A DNA stretch of 6,319 bases from Fidelibacterota bacterium. Lineage in GTDB: Bacteria > Fidelibacterota > Fidelibacteria > Fidelibacterales > Fidelibacteraceae. The translations under genes were made by a program, and so were the position numbers. Position 1 is the first letter of the stretch; each line of letters opens with the position of its first letter. The DNA lies in the NCBI GenBank assembly GCA_030629925.1, contig DAOVOB010000072.1, forward strand, positions 1 to 6,319, in the 5' to 3' direction. Below, piece after piece: positions 4,845-6,319 of this stretch. Below the pieces are notes generated by a model. It had not been told where the DNA came from, did not search any database, and was given only the letters and a program-made list of their open reading frames with translations.

Positions 4845-4888
4845 GATCTCTCCGCTACATCCGTCTACCGACGGATTTCGGTCGAGAT
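4845..4888. repeat. Short REP/MITE-like element, copy B
   Basis: A 44-bp segment starts GATCTCTCC (4845-4853) and ends GGTCGAGAT (4880-4888), the same ends as copy A. In its middle ATCCGTC (4859-4865) and GACGGAT (4870-4876) form a perfect 7-bp hairpin with loop TACC. From memory, intergenic sequences of the form GATCTCTCC...GGTCGAGATGAC are frequent in Bacteroidota and other environmental genomes. Confidence 0.55.
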
Positions 4889-4905
4889 GACAATCTTATT
4901 AAACC

Positions 4906-4926
4906 TCTCATATCTCATATCTTATA
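4906..4926. repeat. Tandem heptamer array, three units, over the comF stop
   Basis: The units read TCTCATA, TCTCATA, TCTTATA. The last one contains the comF stop codon (4922-4924, minus strand), so slippage here could change what follows the gene without altering the protein. Confidence 0.7.
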
Positions 4927-5641
4927 TCTTCCTTTTGCCTTCTCTCAGGGGTGTAGCCAAACACAGAATTGAAATTTCTTTCACACCTGCTTTTTTAAGC
5001 GTCCGCGCCATTTCCATGGTCGTTGCTCCGGTAGTGAAAACATCATCGATAATACAAATATGCTCCGGCAATATGCTCTTCTTTCTTACAATGAAAGCAC
5101 CTTCAATATTCTTACGACGCTCTTCTTTATTTAATTTGGTCTGTGTGTTCGTGTTTCTACATCGCTTAACCCATCGTTCCTCTACAGGTATCCCCCACTC
5201 CTTTGATATTCCTTTAGCCAGACAGGTCGCCTGATTATAGGTTCGCTCCCGTTTGCGGACAGAGAACAAGGGAACTGGCAGGATAGCATCACATTGAGAA
5301 AATTCAGATAGTTTATAATATTCACCGACCTTTCGTCCAAGATAATTTGCGACATAAGAAGCATCTCGATATTTAATATCATGAATAAGTTGTTGTAATA
5401 TTTCATCAAAATAGAACATTGCTTTCACTCGATCAGCAGGGTGATCTTTATGATAAACAATAGAATCGGGTGTATTATCAAACAACAGTAGTTTTTGATA
5501 ACACTCTTTACATAGAAACGGACATAGATCGGGTTCTTTTCCGCAACAGGTACATTGTGGCGGATATATCCAATCTATTAAAGAATTTAGAAAATTAGTA
5601 ACTTTTCGCGCCGGCCGTGAGAATACCTTTCCAGTTGGCAT
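4922..5641 (-). CDS. comF: ComF family protein (ComFC-like phosphoribosyltransferase)
   Basis: The 239-residue cytoplasmic protein is a ComFC/GntX-type member of the phosphoribosyltransferase superfamily, linked to natural transformation. An N-terminal zinc-ribbon-like module has Cys at 30, 32, 33, 40, 44 and 47 (PPQCTCCGKE...LCKECY). The family blocks follow: IHDIKYRD (86-93), ILPVPLFSVRKRERTYNQA (120-138), TQTKLNKEERRKNI (166-179) and the PRPP loop CIIDDVFTTGATT (196-208). Length is usual for the family. ATG 5641 is preferred: GGAGGGGG lies about 9-16 bp upstream and no other ATG, GTG or TTG occurs in frame before the zinc module. This start overlaps the GWxTD gene by 47 bp, implying one transcript and probable coupling. 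ComFC is known to help take up single-stranded DNA during transformation; whether this bacterium is competent cannot be told from one gene. Confidence 0.95.
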   Translation of the reverse strand: MPTGKVFSRPARKVTNFLNSLIDWIYPPQCTCCGKEPDLCPFLCKECYQKLLLFDNTPDSIVYHKDHPADRVKAMFYFDEILQQLIHDIKYRDASYVANYLGRKVGEYYKLSEFSQCDAILPVPLFSVRKRERTYNQATCLAKGISKEWGIPVEERWVKRCRNTNTQTKLNKEERRKNIEGAFIVRKKSILPEHICIIDDVFTTGATTMEMARTLKKAGVKEISILCLATPLREGKRKI

Positions 5642-6319
5642 TGTAAATTTCCCCCTCCATATTGCTGTGGATCAATTCGTAGAACCCTCGTCCCCGGGTA
5701 TCACAAAATACGAATTGAATGTTTCCACGCATACCTTCATATAACCAGATCTCATGATCTTTGGTATATCCTCCAATTTTCGAGCGTTGGATCTCGCTGG
5801 GATAACCATACTTTAATAAAACTCTTCCGCGATCACTGCTTGCACCTTTACCAAGATAAGTATAAGTCTCTTTAGCATATCTGATGCGTTCCATAATATC
5901 AATATAATATTCATTTACGATTGTGCTCATGTCCGAATCGCGTTTTTTCCAAAATTCCACAAAAAGATGCCGTTTCCCTTCGATGCGGGCATTCCGATAA
6001 TTTTTGATCTCAGCTTGACTCATCAGGGGTTTTAGAATGTAAAAGATCGAATCCAAGCCGGCATCATCAAAGAAAGAATATTCATCATAGACCAAAAGAT
6101 CCATTTCAGTTTCCCTGATCATATAAATATGCTTACGTGCTTCTGCAATTTCACCGGAATCCTCATCTTTGATGACGACATGATAATCATAGATCCCTTG
6201 TGGTATTTCGCGAATATCCATATAATCAATGATCACATCATATTTTCCAGGAGATATTCTTTCTACAACTTCATTTTCAAGAACTATTTTATCGTTAAGA
6301 TCTCGCATTGAACTATAGA
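5595..6319 (-). CDS. GWxTD-domain protein (5' truncated)
   Basis: The minus-strand frame stays open to the window edge (codons for YSS precede the Met at 6308), so the start is outside; about 240 C-terminal residues are seen. Numbering from that Met, residues 1-65 look like the end of a beta-rich domain, with PGKYDVIIDYMDI and PQGIYDYHVVIKDEDSG strands. The GWxTD domain follows: about 85-130 with FVEFWKKRD (116-124), then YYIDIMERIRYAKETY (134-149), GASSDRGRVLLKYGYPSEI (155-173) and EIWLY (186-190), ending with strands IQFVFCDTRGRGFYELIH. The naming motif G-W-x-T-D is here G-A-S-S-D, a degenerate form, while DRGR..LKYG-x-P is kept. The family is found in FCB bacteria and Acidobacteria and its function is unknown. 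Members are often envelope-exported, but no signal can be seen here. The gene overlaps comF downstream by 47 bp. Confidence 0.88.
   Translation of the reverse strand, partial: YSSMRDLNDKIVLENEVVERISPGKYDVIIDYMDIREIPQGIYDYHVVIKDEDSGEIAEARKHIYMIRETEMDLLVYDEYSFFDDAGLDSIFYILKPLMSQAEIKNYRNARIEGKRHLFVEFWKKRDSDMSTIVNEYYIDIMERIRYAKETYTYLGKGASSDRGRVLLKYGYPSEIQRSKIGGYTKDHEIWLYEGMRGNIQFVFCDTRGRGFYELIHSNMEGEIYNANWKGILTAGAKSY

Larger units (their letters stand above)
4348..4921. other. Repeat-dense intergenic spacer without genes
   Basis: This 574-bp stretch between the PspC and comF genes, whose 3' ends face each other, has no supportable coding sequence. About 4430-4540 is visibly richer in G and C than its surroundings. 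It contains two short elements that start GATCTCTCC and end GGTCGA(A)AGAT, three copies of a 12-mer related to CATGAATAGATC, two short tandem arrays, and three perfect hairpins. A 73-codon minus-strand frame (4402-4623) crosses the GC-rich part, but its content follows the repeats and it has no convincing ribosome binding site. The composition suggests accumulated non-autonomous repeats. Confidence 0.7.

Noticed and set aside
4426..4926. CRISPR array
   Set aside because: Repeats are short, degenerate and irregularly spaced, with no constant repeat of 23 bp or more, no regular spacers and no cas genes.
4887..5234. 115-codon plus-strand frame opposite comF
   Set aside because: Antisense shadow of a well-supported comF, starting within repeat copy B.

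Overview
The window is about 6.3 kb of AT-rich bacterial chromosome, cut at both ends inside genes. It carries parts of four transcription units on both strands plus one tRNA. The gene set points to a Gram-negative-type member of the FCB group or a related candidate phylum. The clues are a GWxTD-domain protein, SpmA/SpmB homologues without other sporulation genes, lipoproteins with a short lipobox, and short heptanucleotide repeats between genes. Cloacimonadota or a neighbouring lineage is my best guess, from gene content and style only. No rRNA or marker gene is present to prove it.

Layout. Bases 1-1097 (+) hold the 3' part of a class-C beta-lactamase-type serine hydrolase, followed 5 bp later by a small two-helix membrane protein. 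Its reading frame may be disturbed at a run of eight A. Bases 1231-2565 (+) hold a promoter and the overlapping spmA-spmB pair. A 12-bp-stem hairpin at 2589-2615 separates this from a convergent minus-strand pair. That pair is an unrecognised lipoprotein with a glycine-rich C-terminus (2800-3591) and a 55-residue membrane protein (2624-2791). Bases 3592-3913 form a divergent control region with two opposed sigma70-type promoters, a perfect TGTGA-N6-TCACA palindrome of Crp/Fnr type and a five-unit heptamer array. A tRNA-Asn(GTT) with its own promoter and terminator follows, then a PspC-domain gene with its own promoter. Bases 4348-4921 are a non-coding stretch packed with short repeats and hairpins. 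Bases 4922-6319 (-) hold comF and, overlapping it upstream, a GWxTD-domain protein cut by the window edge.

How the genes fit together. The left block echoes the Bacillus dacB-spmA-spmB cluster, in which a penicillin-recognising enzyme sits beside the Spm membrane proteins, so an envelope or peptidoglycan role is plausible. The lipoprotein/small membrane protein pair may be regulated through the Crp/Fnr-like site. ComF and the GWxTD protein appear translationally coupled. I see no CRISPR array, transposase, phage gene or defence system. The least explained parts are the lipoprotein pair, its control region and the repeat-dense spacer.
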